Assembly: GCA_025964695.1 (NCBI GenBank)
Contig: JAOPYK010000249.1
Location: 62,001-126,000, forward strand
From: Streptosporangiaceae bacterium
GTDB taxonomy: Bacteria > Actinomycetota > Actinomycetes > Streptosporangiales > Streptosporangiaceae
DNA length: 64,000 bases
Reading direction: 5' to 3'
Shown here: piece by piece, positions 10,117-20,258 of the stretch
Layout of the letters: every line of letters begins with the position of its first letter
Numbering within the stretch: the stretch's first letter is position 1
Translations under genes and position numbers: made by a program
Notes under the pieces: model-generated
Told to the model about the DNA's origin: nothing
What the model saw: the letters and a program-made list of their open reading frames with translations, nothing else
Database searches by the model: none

Positions 10117-10168
10117 GGCGGTGCTCCTTCCTTGGGCGTCCGCGCGGAACGCACGGACGATCTTTCGC

Positions 10169-11431
10169 TTACGGGTGCTTCGCCGCGCTGACGGCGGCTC
10201 GGTAGTGCTCGACCGTGGCGATGGCCACGGCCCGCCAGGTGAAGCGCTCCTGGACGCGCTGGTAACCGGCTTCTCCGATCCGGGCCCGCTCCGCGGGAGA
10301 GTCGTGCAGCCGGCGCAGGGTGGCGGCCAGCTCCTCCACGTCACCCGGCTTGACCAGCTCCGCGGCGTCACCGACCACCTCGGGTAGCGCGCCGGCCCGG
10401 CTGGCCACCAGCGGGGTGCCGGAGGCCATGTGCTCGACCGCGGGCAGCGAGAAACCCTCGTAGCGGGAGGGCACCACGGCGATCTCCGCGCCGGCCAGCA
10501 GCTCGCCCAGCTCGTCGTCGGAGATGCCGCTGACGAACCGCACCCGATCACCGAGGGCCAGTTCACGGACCAGCTTGTCGGTGGGACCGTCCTTGGTCGG
10601 CCTGCTGACGATCACGACGTGCACGTCGCGCTCGGTCGCGACCTTGGCCACCGCGCGCAGCAGCACGTCGACGCCTTTGAGCGGGGAGTCGGCGCTGGCC
10701 ATGGCCACGATCCGGCCCGGCACCCGGGGTGCCTCGCGAGGATGGAAGACCTCGGTGTCCACGCCCAGCGGCAGGATGTGCACGTTCTCCGGAAGGGCCC
10801 GGAAGTCCTTGACGATGTCGATCTTGGAGGATCCCGACACCGTGAGAATCCGTCCGATCCGATGAGCGACCTGCGCCTGCATGCGCACGAAGCCGTACCA
10901 GCGGCGCTTGCCGAAGTGCTGCTTGATCCCCTTGGCCGCCTCGATCTCGATCCTGCGGTCCACGCTGATCGGGTGGTGGATGCTGGTGACGAACGGCAGC
11001 CCGAGGCGGGGAATGCCCAGGTTGCCGTAGCCCAGCACCTGGTTGTCGTGCACGACGTCGAAGTCCCGGCGGCGCCTGCGGAGCTCGCGCAGGGCCCGCA
11101 GGCTGAAGGTCAGCGGCTCGGGGAAGCCGCCGGTCTTCATGTGGGCGAACTCCAGCACGTCGATCCAGTCCCGGAACTCGCCCGGTTTCGGGGTCCGGAA
11201 CGGGTCCTCGTCGCGGTACAGATCCAGGCTGGGGACCTTGGTCAGCGTGATGTTCTCCCGGTCCAGTTCGGGATACGGCTGGCCGGAGAACACCTCGACC
11301 CGATGCCCCAGGTCGGAGAGCTCCCGACTCAGATGCCGGAGATAGACGCCCTGGCCCCCGCAGTGCGGCTTACTCCGGTACGAAAGCAGAGCCACCCGCA
11401 ACGGCTCGTCATCCGGCGTGACTCTGCTCAC
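10169..11431 (-). CDS. Glycosyltransferase family 4
   Basis: 420 residues. The N-terminal glycine-rich acceptor loop (HCGGQGVYLRHLSREL) and the C-terminal GT-B donor site with the E-x7-E region (RYEGFSLPAVEHMASGTPLV) are both clear. GT4 enzymes move a sugar from a nucleotide-sugar with retention of configuration. It starts at GTG with GAGAGGGG upstream, 12 bp after the end of the P450 gene, so it may be transcribed with the steroid P450 unit. With the following methyltransferase and toroid protein it forms a conserved-looking small cluster. Acceptor unknown. Confidence 0.85.
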   Translation of the reverse strand: MSRVTPDDEPLRVALLSYRSKPHCGGQGVYLRHLSRELSDLGHRVEVFSGQPYPELDRENITLTKVPSLDLYRDEDPFRTPKPGEFRDWIDVLEFAHMKTGGFPEPLTFSLRALRELRRRRRDFDVVHDNQVLGYGNLGIPRLGLPFVTSIHHPISVDRRIEIEAAKGIKQHFGKRRWYGFVRMQAQVAHRIGRILTVSGSSKIDIVKDFRALPENVHILPLGVDTEVFHPREAPRVPGRIVAMASADSPLKGVDVLLRAVAKVATERDVHVVIVSRPTKDGPTDKLVRELALGDRVRFVSGISDDELGELLAGAEIAVVPSRYEGFSLPAVEHMASGTPLVASRAGALPEVVGDAAELVKPGDVEELAATLRRLHDSPAERARIGEAGYQRVQERFTWRAVAIATVEHYRAAVSAAKHP

Positions 11432-11443
11432 GCACCACCCCTC

Positions 11444-12670
11444 TCAGCCATGGGAGGCGGTGGGCGTGTGGCGCACCGGCATCTCCTTGATCCCGTTGAT
11501 GAAGTTAGACCTTAGCTTGCGTACGTTACCCGTCAGTTCGATGGTGGGCATCATCCCCGAAAGCGTTTCAAAAAGTACACGCAGCTCCAGCCGGGCGAGA
11601 TGGGCGCCCAGACAGAAGTGGGGGCCGCCGCCCCCGAATCCTATGTGTGGATTCGGGTTCCGCCCCACGTCAAAGGCGTATGGGTCGGCGAAGTGCGCTT
11701 CGTCCCGGTTGGCGGAGCTGTAGAAGACGACGACCTTGTCGCCTTCCTTGATCTTCTGGCCGCGCAACTCGGTGTCCTGAACGGCCGTACGGCGGAACAG
11801 GTTGACCGGTGTCACCCACCGTACGATCTCGTCCACGGCGGTGCGGACGAGTGCCGGATCGGCGAGCAGGCGCTGCCACTGGTCGGGGTGCTGGAAGAAC
11901 GCGAGCATCCCGCCGGAGGCGGCGTTGCGGGTGGTCTCGTTGCCGGCCACCGTCAGCAGCAGCACGAACAGGTCGAACTCGTCGGTGGAGAGCCGGTCCC
12001 CTTGCTGGTCGGGCTCCAGCAGTTTGGAGACGATGTCGTCGCGGGGGCTGTCCCGGCGTTCGGCCGCCAGTTGCTCGGCGTAGGCGTAGATCTCACCCGC
12101 GGCCAGCGGCCCGTCGTCGGGCGACCCCTGGAAATCGGGGTCATCGAAGCCGATGAGCTTGTTGGACCATTCGAAGATCTTCTCCCTGTCCTCGACTGGG
12201 GCGCCGAGCAGTTCGCAGATCACATAGAGCGGCAGTGGCGCGGCGATGTCATGGACGAAGTCGGATTCCGTCCCGACCTCATTGATGAGCTGTATGCAGA
12301 TGTCGCGGATGTGCTGTTCGAGTATCCCGATGGCACGAGGCGTGAAGCCCCTGTTCACGAATCCCCGCTTGCGCGTGTGGTCGGGCGGATCCTGGTTGAG
12401 CATCATCATCTGCTGCATGGCGATGTGCTCGTCCGGAGCCTCGTCGAACAGCGCCAGCCGGCGCTGCGAGGAGAAGATCTCCGGATGGCGCGAGACGTGG
12501 GTGACGTCGTCGTGCCGTGTGACCGCCCAGAACCCCGGCCAGCCGCGTTCGCGGTCACCGTGGTGCCAGTAGACCGGGGCGTTCTCCCGGAGCCACTTGA
12601 GCTGGTCGTGCGGTACGCCGTCGCGGGCGTACAGATCCTGGTCGACGAGATCGATGTCGGGGGGCGTCAT
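11444..12670 (-). CDS. Cytochrome P450, CYP125/CYP124 type
   Basis: 408 residues. The I-helix oxygen-activation motif is AGNETTR, the K-helix ExxR is EIVRW, and the haem loop is FGGGGPHFCLGAHLAR with the axial Cys. The text resembles mycobacterial CYP125 and CYP124, which hydroxylate the terminal side-chain carbon of cholesterol or branched lipids, for example in the region ANRDEAHFADPYAFDVGRN. It follows a second, closely similar P450 by 68 bp and has AGGAGGT before its ATG. Location in a KstR-box unit supports a C26/C27 steroid hydroxylase role; the exact subfamily is not decided. Confidence 0.88.
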   Translation of the reverse strand: MTPPDIDLVDQDLYARDGVPHDQLKWLRENAPVYWHHGDRERGWPGFWAVTRHDDVTHVSRHPEIFSSQRRLALFDEAPDEHIAMQQMMMLNQDPPDHTRKRGFVNRGFTPRAIGILEQHIRDICIQLINEVGTESDFVHDIAAPLPLYVICELLGAPVEDREKIFEWSNKLIGFDDPDFQGSPDDGPLAAGEIYAYAEQLAAERRDSPRDDIVSKLLEPDQQGDRLSTDEFDLFVLLLTVAGNETTRNAASGGMLAFFQHPDQWQRLLADPALVRTAVDEIVRWVTPVNLFRRTAVQDTELRGQKIKEGDKVVVFYSSANRDEAHFADPYAFDVGRNPNPHIGFGGGGPHFCLGAHLARLELRVLFETLSGMMPTIELTGNVRKLRSNFINGIKEMPVRHTPTASHG

Positions 12671-12738
12671 TGCCGTACCTCCTGGCGAGTTGCAGGATCC
12701 CCGCCGCGAACAGGCTCCTGATCACGGCGGAAGGGGGG

Positions 12739-13968
12739 TCAGCCGAACTTGGCCGACGGGGTGAAGCGGACGGGCATCTCCTTGATCCCGTTGACGAAGT
12801 TGGAGCGCAGCCGGCGGGCCTGCCCGGCGAGCCGGATGTCGGGCATCCGGTCCAGGACGGTCTCGAACAGGACCGCCAGGTTCATCCGGGCCAGATGGGT
12901 GCCCAGGCAGAAGTGCGGCCCGCCACCGCCGAACCCGACGTGCGGGTTGGAACCGCGGGAGATGTCGAACGTGAAGGGGTCCTCGATGACCCGCTCGTCC
13001 CGGTTGGCGGCGCCGTAGAAGAGGACGACCTTGTCCCCCTTCTTGATCTGCCTGCCGCCGAGCGCGGTGTCCTGGGTGGCCGTACGGCGGAACAGGTTGA
13101 TCGGGCTGGTCCAGCGGACGATCTCGTCGGGGGCGGTGCGCAGCAGGCCCCGGTCGTCCTGCAGCAGCCGCCACTGCTCGGGGTGCTCGAAGAATGCGAG
13201 CATGCCGCCCGCGGAGGCCGTGCGGGTGGTCTCGGTGCCGGCGATGACCAGCATCATCACGAAGAGCTGGAACTCCTCGTCGCTGAGGCGGTCGCCGTTC
13301 TCGTCGGTCTTCAGCAACTGGGTGGCGATGTCGTCGCGCGGGCTGTTCCTGCGCTCAGCGGCCAGCGCGCCGGCGTACGCCATGAGTTCCCCGGCCACCA
13401 CGGCGGCGTCCTGCACCGCGCCGGTGTATTCGGGGTCGTTGAAACCGACCAGCTTGTTGGACCATTCGAAGATCTTGTCGCGGTCCTCCACCGGCGCGCC
13501 CAGCAGCTCACAGATCACGTAAAGCGGCAGCGGCGCGGCGAAGTGCTCGACGAAGTCGGTCTCTCCCAGCGGGGCGACCTCGTCGATCAGCTCGTTGCAG
13601 ATGTCGCGGATGTGCCCCTCAAGCTGCTTGATCATCCGAGGGGTGAATCCCTTGTTGACCAGGCCCCGGTTCTTGGTGTGGTCCGGCGGATCCTGGAACA
13701 GCATCATCATCCCGTACATCAGGATCTCGTCGTCGGTGAACTCCTCGAACATCGACGTCCGGGTGTGCGAGGAGAACATCTCCGGGTGCCTGGAGACGTA
13801 CACGACGTCCTCGTGCCTGGTGACCGCCCAGAAGCCGGGCACGCCCTCGTTGGGGTCGTAGTGCCAGTGCACCGGGTCGTTGTCGCGCAGCCAGGTGAAC
13901 TGCTCATGCGGGATGCCGCCACGCTCGTACACACTCGGGTCGATGATGTCGATCTCTGGGGTGGTCAC
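12739..13968 (-). CDS. Cytochrome P450, CYP125/CYP124 type (paralogue)
   Basis: 409 residues, a tandem paralogue of the next gene. The I-helix is AGTETTR (Thr in place of Asn), ExxR is EIVRW, and the haem loop is FGGGGPHFCLGTHLAR. The N-terminus (DIIDPSVYERGGIPHEQF) and the C-terminus (GIKEMPVRFTP) match the CYP125/124 style. It starts at GTG after AGGAGC and lies 39 bp behind the truncated SDR. The two P450s may act in sequence or on different sterol side chains, as CYP125 and CYP142 do in mycobacteria. Electrons probably come from the [3Fe-4S] ferredoxin at 6.5 kb; no ferredoxin reductase is seen in the window. Confidence 0.88.
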   Translation of the reverse strand: MTTPEIDIIDPSVYERGGIPHEQFTWLRDNDPVHWHYDPNEGVPGFWAVTRHEDVVYVSRHPEMFSSHTRTSMFEEFTDDEILMYGMMMLFQDPPDHTKNRGLVNKGFTPRMIKQLEGHIRDICNELIDEVAPLGETDFVEHFAAPLPLYVICELLGAPVEDRDKIFEWSNKLVGFNDPEYTGAVQDAAVVAGELMAYAGALAAERRNSPRDDIATQLLKTDENGDRLSDEEFQLFVMMLVIAGTETTRTASAGGMLAFFEHPEQWRLLQDDRGLLRTAPDEIVRWTSPINLFRRTATQDTALGGRQIKKGDKVVLFYGAANRDERVIEDPFTFDISRGSNPHVGFGGGGPHFCLGTHLARMNLAVLFETVLDRMPDIRLAGQARRLRSNFVNGIKEMPVRFTPSAKFG

Positions 13969-14007
13969 ATGCGCTCCTGTGGGGAAGCAGGCCGAGCAGG
14001 GGTGGGA

Positions 14008-14397
14008 TCAGTTGAACGTGAGCGCCTCGGCGGCGCTGAATCCGGCGGTGCCGGTCGAGAGGTGCGGGCCGAGCTCTGCGGCGAGGCCGCCGGGGGTCCA
14101 GAGCCCTTCGGTGGTGGCCAGGTACGCCACCGAGGGAGGCGCCATGACCGCGACGGTCCCGCCGTAGACCACGAACACCTGGCCGGTGACCCGCTCCGCC
14201 GCGGGTGCCGCGAGATAGGCGACCAGCGGGGCGACATGGTCCACGGCCACGGCTTGTACGGCGTCGCCGGGGAGGTCGTTCAGCACCAGCCGGGCGCCGC
14301 CCCGGGCCAGTGCCAGGACCTCCGCCCGCCCGAGCCCCTGACCGGCTCCGGTGACCACGGCCACCTTGCCGTCGAGGGCTGTCGACTGATCGGTCAC
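14008..14397 (-). pseudogene. Short-chain dehydrogenase with internal in-frame deletion
   Basis: Only 129 residues from the GTG at 14397 (GGGAAG upstream), whereas full-length relatives have about 250-300. The N-terminus is a complete SDR cofactor site (GKVAVVTGAGQGLGRAEVLAL, then LVLNDLPGD). The text then jumps to a C-terminal SDR segment (VAPLVAYLAAPAAERVTGQVF...GGTVAVM). The central part with the catalytic Ser and Tyr-x3-Lys is missing, without a frameshift. The intact form would resemble the SDR near fadA5 in the mycobacterial cholesterol cluster (Rv3548c type). It is the first gene behind a KstR-type box, ahead of the two P450s. As it stands it cannot be a normal SDR; an assembly error is possible. 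Confidence 0.75.
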
Positions 14398-14478
14398 AGG
14401 CTTCCCTTTCGTCCTCTCCGAGCGGCCGCGCACCGCGGGTGGAGGCAGATCAACCAACGACTGAGCGCTTGCTTGGTA

Positions 14479-14492
14479 TGGAACAGGTTTTA
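14479..14492. promoter_or_regulatory. KstR-type operator upstream of SDR-P450-P450 unit
   Basis: TGGAACAGGTTTTA fits TnnAACnnGTTnnA at all fixed positions, 82 bp upstream of the truncated SDR start. Confidence 0.65.
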
Positions 14493-14494
14493 AC

Positions 14495-14512
14495 ATGAGA
14501 CTCGAGTCTCAT
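14495..14512. promoter_or_regulatory. 18-bp perfect palindrome beside the KstR box
   Basis: ATGAGACTCGAGTCTCAT is a perfect 18-bp palindrome starting 3 bp after the KstR-type box. It is unlike KstR or KstR2 consensus and suggests a second regulator for the P450 unit. Confidence 0.6.
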
Positions 14513-14652
14513 CAAGAGGCCGACCCCGTGTAGTGACATGTGTCGCACCGCGCCGCGCAGCCGTACGACTGCGGACCGTTGACCCCGGCCGGCCGCGCCA
14601 TACCGTGGTGACCTTGCAGTTCCCGCTGGTACCGGCCGGTCTCGCCCCGGAT

Positions 14653-15672
14653 TCAGGTCAGGACGAAGCGGAGCGGATCTTCGCCGCCGTACCGGCGGGC
14701 GAGTCCCCGGCCCTCCAGCGTCCGCAGATGGGCCGCGGCCTCCGCGGCCGCCATCTGCCGGGCGGTGACCGGCATGTCGTCCCAGGGCTGCCGCCAGACC
14801 ATTCCGGCGGTCAGGTCCCAGAGCGTCCGAGCCTCCCGCGACAGCAACCCGGTGATCTCGGTCAGCCGTTCCTCATGGTGGGCGGAGATCTCGCCGGCCC
14901 GTTCGGCGAGGCCGTGGAAGCGGTACTGATGCGCGGGCAGCACCTCGCCGGCGTCGATCTCGGCCACCCGGCCGAGAGAGTCCAGGTAGTCGCTGAGCGG
15001 ATCCACGTCAGGCAGGTCGTACGGATAGAGCCCGATGTGCGGGGTGATCCGCGGCAGCACGTGATCGCCGGTGAAGATCCGGTCGCCGTCCTCCAGATGG
15101 AGGCAGATGTGCCCGGGTGAGTGGCCCGGGGTCCAGATCACCCGGAGCTTGCGCCCGGGCAGGTCCACCAGATCGCCGTCGGCGAGCTCGCGATCGGGGG
15201 CGGCCGGCGGATCGGGATGGTCGGCACGGTGTTGCTGTGCGTCCAGCTCGCCGGCGTCCGCGCCGGCCCGCTGCATGGCGCCGAGCTGCCAGCCGCGGTC
15301 GCTGTCCTGCGCGATGAGGTCACGGAACATCCGGACGATCTCGGCGTCGTTGTGGTGCATCGCTATCCAGGCGCCGGAGGTCTCCCGGATCCGGCCCGCC
15401 AGTCCGGCGTGGTCCGGGTGGTAGTGCGTGACCACCACGCCGCGGACGTCGGCGACGTTCAGGCCGAGCGAGCCCAGTCCGTCCCGCAACGCGGCCCACG
15501 CGTCCTCGTGCTGCCAGCCCGCGTCCACGAGGACGAGTCCCCGTTCGCTCTCCAGCGCGTAGACGAGCGTGTAGGCGAGCGGGTTGCCCGGGATGGGTAC
15601 GGGAACGCTCCAGATCCCGCCGCCCAGGTCCTCGGGAACAGGTGTCTTGCGCACGCGGGGTCCTCGTTTCAC
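14653..15672 (-). CDS. Metallo-beta-lactamase-fold hydrolase
   Basis: 339 residues from the GTG at 15672, which follows GGAGGGA; the longer open frame upstream is antisense to the thiolase gene. The metal motif THYHPDHAGL (HxHxDH), the later PGHSPGHICLH and GDHVLP supply the usual MBL ligands. A C-terminal winged-helix-like part (TEITGLLSREARTLWDL...) is typical of the LACTB2/RNase-like hydrolases. It lies 95 bp after the FadA5-like thiolase on the same strand, probably under the same KstR box. It may hydrolyse a thioester or lactone; the substrate is unknown. Confidence 0.82.
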   Translation of the reverse strand: MKRGPRVRKTPVPEDLGGGIWSVPVPIPGNPLAYTLVYALESERGLVLVDAGWQHEDAWAALRDGLGSLGLNVADVRGVVVTHYHPDHAGLAGRIRETSGAWIAMHHNDAEIVRMFRDLIAQDSDRGWQLGAMQRAGADAGELDAQQHRADHPDPPAAPDRELADGDLVDLPGRKLRVIWTPGHSPGHICLHLEDGDRIFTGDHVLPRITPHIGLYPYDLPDVDPLSDYLDSLGRVAEIDAGEVLPAHQYRFHGLAERAGEISAHHEERLTEITGLLSREARTLWDLTAGMVWRQPWDDMPVTARQMAAAEAAAHLRTLEGRGLARRYGGEDPLRFVLT

Positions 15673-15767
15673 ATCATTCCCTCCGTGAGCAACGACGAGC
15701 CATCGCCTGGTCACGGAGGAGTCGGGGTACCGGCATGGGGCATGCCGGACCTTTCTGGCAGATGCTG

Positions 15768-17126
<1,359 letters not shown>

Positions 17127-17260
17127 TCATCTCGTCGGAGCGGCTCAGGTCGATCGCTTCCAGGCCGCCGTCGGTGCCCGGTGCGCCGCCACCGGTGACG
17201 ACACCGTCGCCCGATGCGGGCGCCCAGGTCTACCTCTCGGCCAAGCGCGCCTACCACCCA

Positions 17261-17274
17261 TAGAACATGTTCTA
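17261..17274. promoter_or_regulatory. KstR-type operator, perfect palindrome, no intact target
   Basis: TAGAACATGTTCTA is a full palindrome and matches TnnAACnnGTTnnA. Downstream on the plus strand lie only a ketosynthase-like remnant and, 347 bp on, the kinase-binding protein fusion. Confidence 0.7.
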
Positions 17275-17367
17275 GTTTGGTGCCAGGCTCACCTGGAGCG
17301 ACGCGTATGAGGGGACCAGGACCCGGCGGGCCGCCCGGCGGGGCTCCACCCGCCAGGGACGGGGACC

Positions 17368-17477
17368 CTGCCGCTGCAACTCGCCACGGCCATCGAGGAG
17401 GGCCGCTGCGGGCCCGGTGACCGGGTCGCGCTGATCGGCCTGGCGTCAGCCTCGGCGTGCTCTTCGCGGAGTTGTGA
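17368..17477 (+). pseudogene. C-terminal remnant of a beta-ketoacyl synthase III-like gene
   Basis: Translation gives LPLQLATAIEEGR, then GPGDRVALIGLAS, and, after a frame change, SLGVLFAEL followed by a stop. This reads like the last 35 residues of a FabH-type protein, in which GDRVALIG and a glycine-rich end are usual. The two parts are in different frames and nothing coding-like precedes them. I read it as a decayed gene end; recognition rests on a short stretch. Confidence 0.4.
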
Positions 17478-17620
17478 CCCCACGGTGAGCGCCGGCGCAC
17501 ACCGATTTGGCGGCGAAGAGGGAAAAGGAGCATGGAAAAGGAGCAATCGTCTGGCGTCGTGAGGTGCCGATGTTCGAGGATCAGTGTGTCCGGCCGCGCT
17601 GAGCACGAGAGGGAGCACCC

Positions 17621-19879
17621 ATGGCTGACCCCCTGCTGCCGGGCGATCCGGAGCGGCTGGGCGAGTACGAGCTGATCGAACGGCTGGGCACGGGCGGCCA
17701 GGGCGTCGTCTTCCTGGGCCGTGGCCCGGGGGGCGAGCAGGTCGCGGTGAAGCTGCTGCACGCCCAGCTGAGCGGTGACGAGGGGGCCCGGGCCCGGTTC
17801 GTGCGGGAAGCGAGCGTCGCCGAACGGGTCGCCGGGTTCTGCACCGCGCAGGTCCTCGACACAGATGTGGCGGGCGACCAGCCCTACATCGTGAGCGAGT
17901 ACGTGCCCGGCCCCTCGTTGCTGACGCAGGTGCGGGAGGAGGGCCCGCGGACCGGGAGTGCTCTGCACCGCCTGGCGATCGGGACGGCCACCGCACTCGC
18001 CGCCATCCACCAGGCCGGGATCGTGCACCGCGATTTCAAGCCGCCCAACGTCCTGATGAGCCGGGAGGGTCCCCGGGTCATCGACTTCGGGATCGCCAGG
18101 GCCCTGGACGCGGGTGCCACGATGGCCAGCCAGGTGATCGGCACGCCCGCGTATATGGCGCCCGAACAGGTCGCGGGCGGGATGATCAGCCCGAAGACGG
18201 ACGTGTTCGCCTGGGGCGCCACCATCCTGTACGCGGCCACCGGGCGGGCGCCGTTCGGAGCCGACACGATCCCGGCGGTCATGCACCGGGTGCTGTACTC
18301 CGAGGCGGACGTGAGCGTCCTGCCCGGGGGACTGGCCGAACTGGTCGCGGCGTGCCTGGCCAAGGCCCCGGAGCACCGGCCCGCCGCCGCCGACCTGCTG
18401 TTCCGCCTGCTGGGCCAGGTAGGGGTCGTGACCCCGCCCGCCCCCGCGGACAACGGCATCGAACCGGCCCTCGCCCAGGGGGCCACCTACGCCACCGGGC
18501 AGTTCCCCGCCACGGGCTGGGCGCGACCGGCCGGACCGGCCCCCGAGCAGCCCGCCGCCCCCGTGTGGACCCCGCGGCCTGTGCCGCCACCTCCGCACGG
18601 CCCGCCGCCGCCCGGCCCCTACGTCCCAGGCTCGCACGGGACCGTACCGGGCCACGGCGGCCCGCCCCGTACGGGCGGCGGGAAGCGCCGGGCCTGGCCG
18701 TGGATCGCCGCCGGGATCGCCGCCCTCGTGGTGCTGGCCGTGGGCGTTCCGGTGGCGGTCGCCCAGCTGAGCTCGGGGGGCGGAAAGACCGGGCAGGTCG
18801 CCGGGCCCACGGCGGACAAGACCGTGAAGATCGCCTTCGCCGGCGAGCTGACCGGTTCCAGTTCGAGCATCGGGCTCGCACTGCAGCACGGTGCCAAGCT
18901 CGCGGTCAGCGAGTACAACGCCACCCGGCCGCGGATCCAGGCGGACCTGGTGCAGTACGACACCCGGGGAGAGCCGGCCATGTCGGCGGCCGCCGCACAG
19001 AAGATGGTCGCCGACGGGGTCGCGGCCGTGGTCGGCCCCGGGTTCAGCGGCGAGACCCAGTCGGCGGCCCCGATCCTGGAACGGGCGAAGGTTCCCAGCG
19101 TGTCGCCGGCGGCCTCCGGCTCTGCCCTGTCCACCAACGGATGGCGGTATTGGCACCGCATCGTGCCCAGCATCACCGCGACCGCGCGTGCGACCGGCGA
19201 CCTGCTGGCCCGCACCGGGCCCAAGCGGGTACTGGTGATCGACGACGACGAGGCCTTCACCCAGGACACCGCCAACCAGGTCGGTGACGTGCTGACCACC
19301 AAGGGGATCACGGTCACCAGGCAACGGATCTCCTCGAAGGGCTCCGACTACATGGCGGCGGTCACCACGATCAGGAAGAGCGGGGCCGACGCGGTCTTCT
19401 ACGGCGGCTTCTACGGCCCGGCGGGAAACCTCATCAAACAGACCCGCGCGGCCGGGGTGAAGACCCGCTTCTTCCTCACCGACTATTCGCTGGCGGCCGA
19501 GTTCGTGAAGACCGCGGGAAGCAAGGAGGCCGAGGGCGCGATCCTCACCTGCGGCTGCCTGAACCCGGCAGCCTCCAAGGACGCGCGGGTGCTGGACTTC
19601 GGGCGCCGCTACCGGGTGGCCTACGGGGAGGCACCGCCCTACTACTCGGCCGAGGGCTACGACGCCGCGACCGCCATCCTGCAGGCTCTCAAGGCCGGTA
19701 AGTCCACGGCCGAGGAGATCAACTCCTGCCTTGCCACGATCAACGTTCCCGGGCTGTCCCAGCGTCTGCAGTTCACCTCCAGCGGGGACACCGCCGGAAG
19801 CAGTACCTACGCCTACGAGGTGAAGAGCGGTGTGATCTCGCTGATCGGCGACTCCAGGACGGCGACGCCGTCCGGCTGA
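17621..19879 (+). CDS. Ser/Thr kinase fused to an extracellular Leu/Ile/Val-type binding domain
   Basis: 752 residues. Residues about 15-275 are a Hanks-type kinase: glycine loop LGTGGQGVVFLG, VAVKLL lysine, HRDFKPPN catalytic loop, DFGIA metal motif and GTPAYMAPEQ activation segment. A Pro-rich linker and one membrane helix (about 358-380) follow. From about residue 395 there is a complete periplasmic-binding-protein fold of the branched-chain amino-acid type (VKIAFAGELTGSSSSIG, VVGPGFSGET, VFYGGFYGPAG, YDAATAILQAL). So it is a one-protein receptor: ligand outside, kinase inside. GAGGGAG precedes the ATG. It is flanked by a gene-poor gap upstream and a hairpin terminator downstream. The ligand cannot be inferred. 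Confidence 0.88.
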   Translation: MADPLLPGDPERLGEYELIERLGTGGQGVVFLGRGPGGEQVAVKLLHAQLSGDEGARARFVREASVAERVAGFCTAQVLDTDVAGDQPYIVSEYVPGPSLLTQVREEGPRTGSALHRLAIGTATALAAIHQAGIVHRDFKPPNVLMSREGPRVIDFGIARALDAGATMASQVIGTPAYMAPEQVAGGMISPKTDVFAWGATILYAATGRAPFGADTIPAVMHRVLYSEADVSVLPGGLAELVAACLAKAPEHRPAAADLLFRLLGQVGVVTPPAPADNGIEPALAQGATYATGQFPATGWARPAGPAPEQPAAPVWTPRPVPPPPHGPPPPGPYVPGSHGTVPGHGGPPRTGGGKRRAWPWIAAGIAALVVLAVGVPVAVAQLSSGGGKTGQVAGPTADKTVKIAFAGELTGSSSSIGLALQHGAKLAVSEYNATRPRIQADLVQYDTRGEPAMSAAAAQKMVADGVAAVVGPGFSGETQSAAPILERAKVPSVSPAASGSALSTNGWRYWHRIVPSITATARATGDLLARTGPKRVLVIDDDEAFTQDTANQVGDVLTTKGITVTRQRISSKGSDYMAAVTTIRKSGADAVFYGGFYGPAGNLIKQTRAAGVKTRFFLTDYSLAAEFVKTAGSKEAEGAILTCGCLNPAASKDARVLDFGRRYRVAYGEAPPYYSAEGYDAATAILQALKAGKSTAEEINSCLATINVPGLSQRLQFTSSGDTAGSSTYAYEVKSGVISLIGDSRTATPSG

Positions 19880-19880
19880 C

Positions 19881-19918
19881 ACCGTGCCGCGCACCTCCGC
19901 CGAGGCACGCGGCACGGT
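19881..19918. terminator. Hairpin terminator between convergent genes
   Basis: Perfect 11-bp inverted repeat (accgtgccgcg ... cgcggcacggt) immediately after the kinase fusion stop and before the convergent DUF397-like gene end. Confidence 0.75.
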
Positions 19919-19920
19919 GA

Positions 19921-20166
19921 CTAGGCCTCCGGGGGCTCCTCATCGAGGAGGTCGTCGAACTCGCCGTCCTTGACGCCGCCGATGAAGGCGTCCCACTCGG
20001 CCTCGGTGAAATAGAGCACCGGGCCCTCCGGATGCTTGGCGTCCTTCATGAGGATCGCCTGCTCGCCCGGCGCGAACACCTTGTTGTCCTTGCGGTGCTC
20101 ATCCGGAACGTCGGCCGCGTCGATGAACTCGATGATGACACCGTCGTCACTGTGGGATTCGGTCAC
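19921..20166 (-). CDS. Small DUF397-like acidic protein
   Basis: 81 residues, strongly acidic. The end (GPVLYFTEAEWDAFIGGVKDGEFDD) matches the C-terminal signature of DUF397 proteins (FTxxEWxAFxxGVxxGEF), but the usual N-terminal W-x-K-S-S half is replaced by an acidic segment. DUF397 genes usually sit beside an XRE regulator; here none is adjacent. Role unknown. Confidence 0.6.
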   Translation of the reverse strand: MTESHSDDGVIIEFIDAADVPDEHRKDNKVFAPGEQAILMKDAKHPEGPVLYFTEAEWDAFIGGVKDGEFDDLLDEEPPEA

Positions 20167-20258
20167 GCGAGCAGATTATCGCTGCACCGCCCGGCCCCGC
20201 CGCGAACTCGCCCGCGAACCCTTTCCGATCCACCGGCCGATCCACCGGCTAAGGAGGG

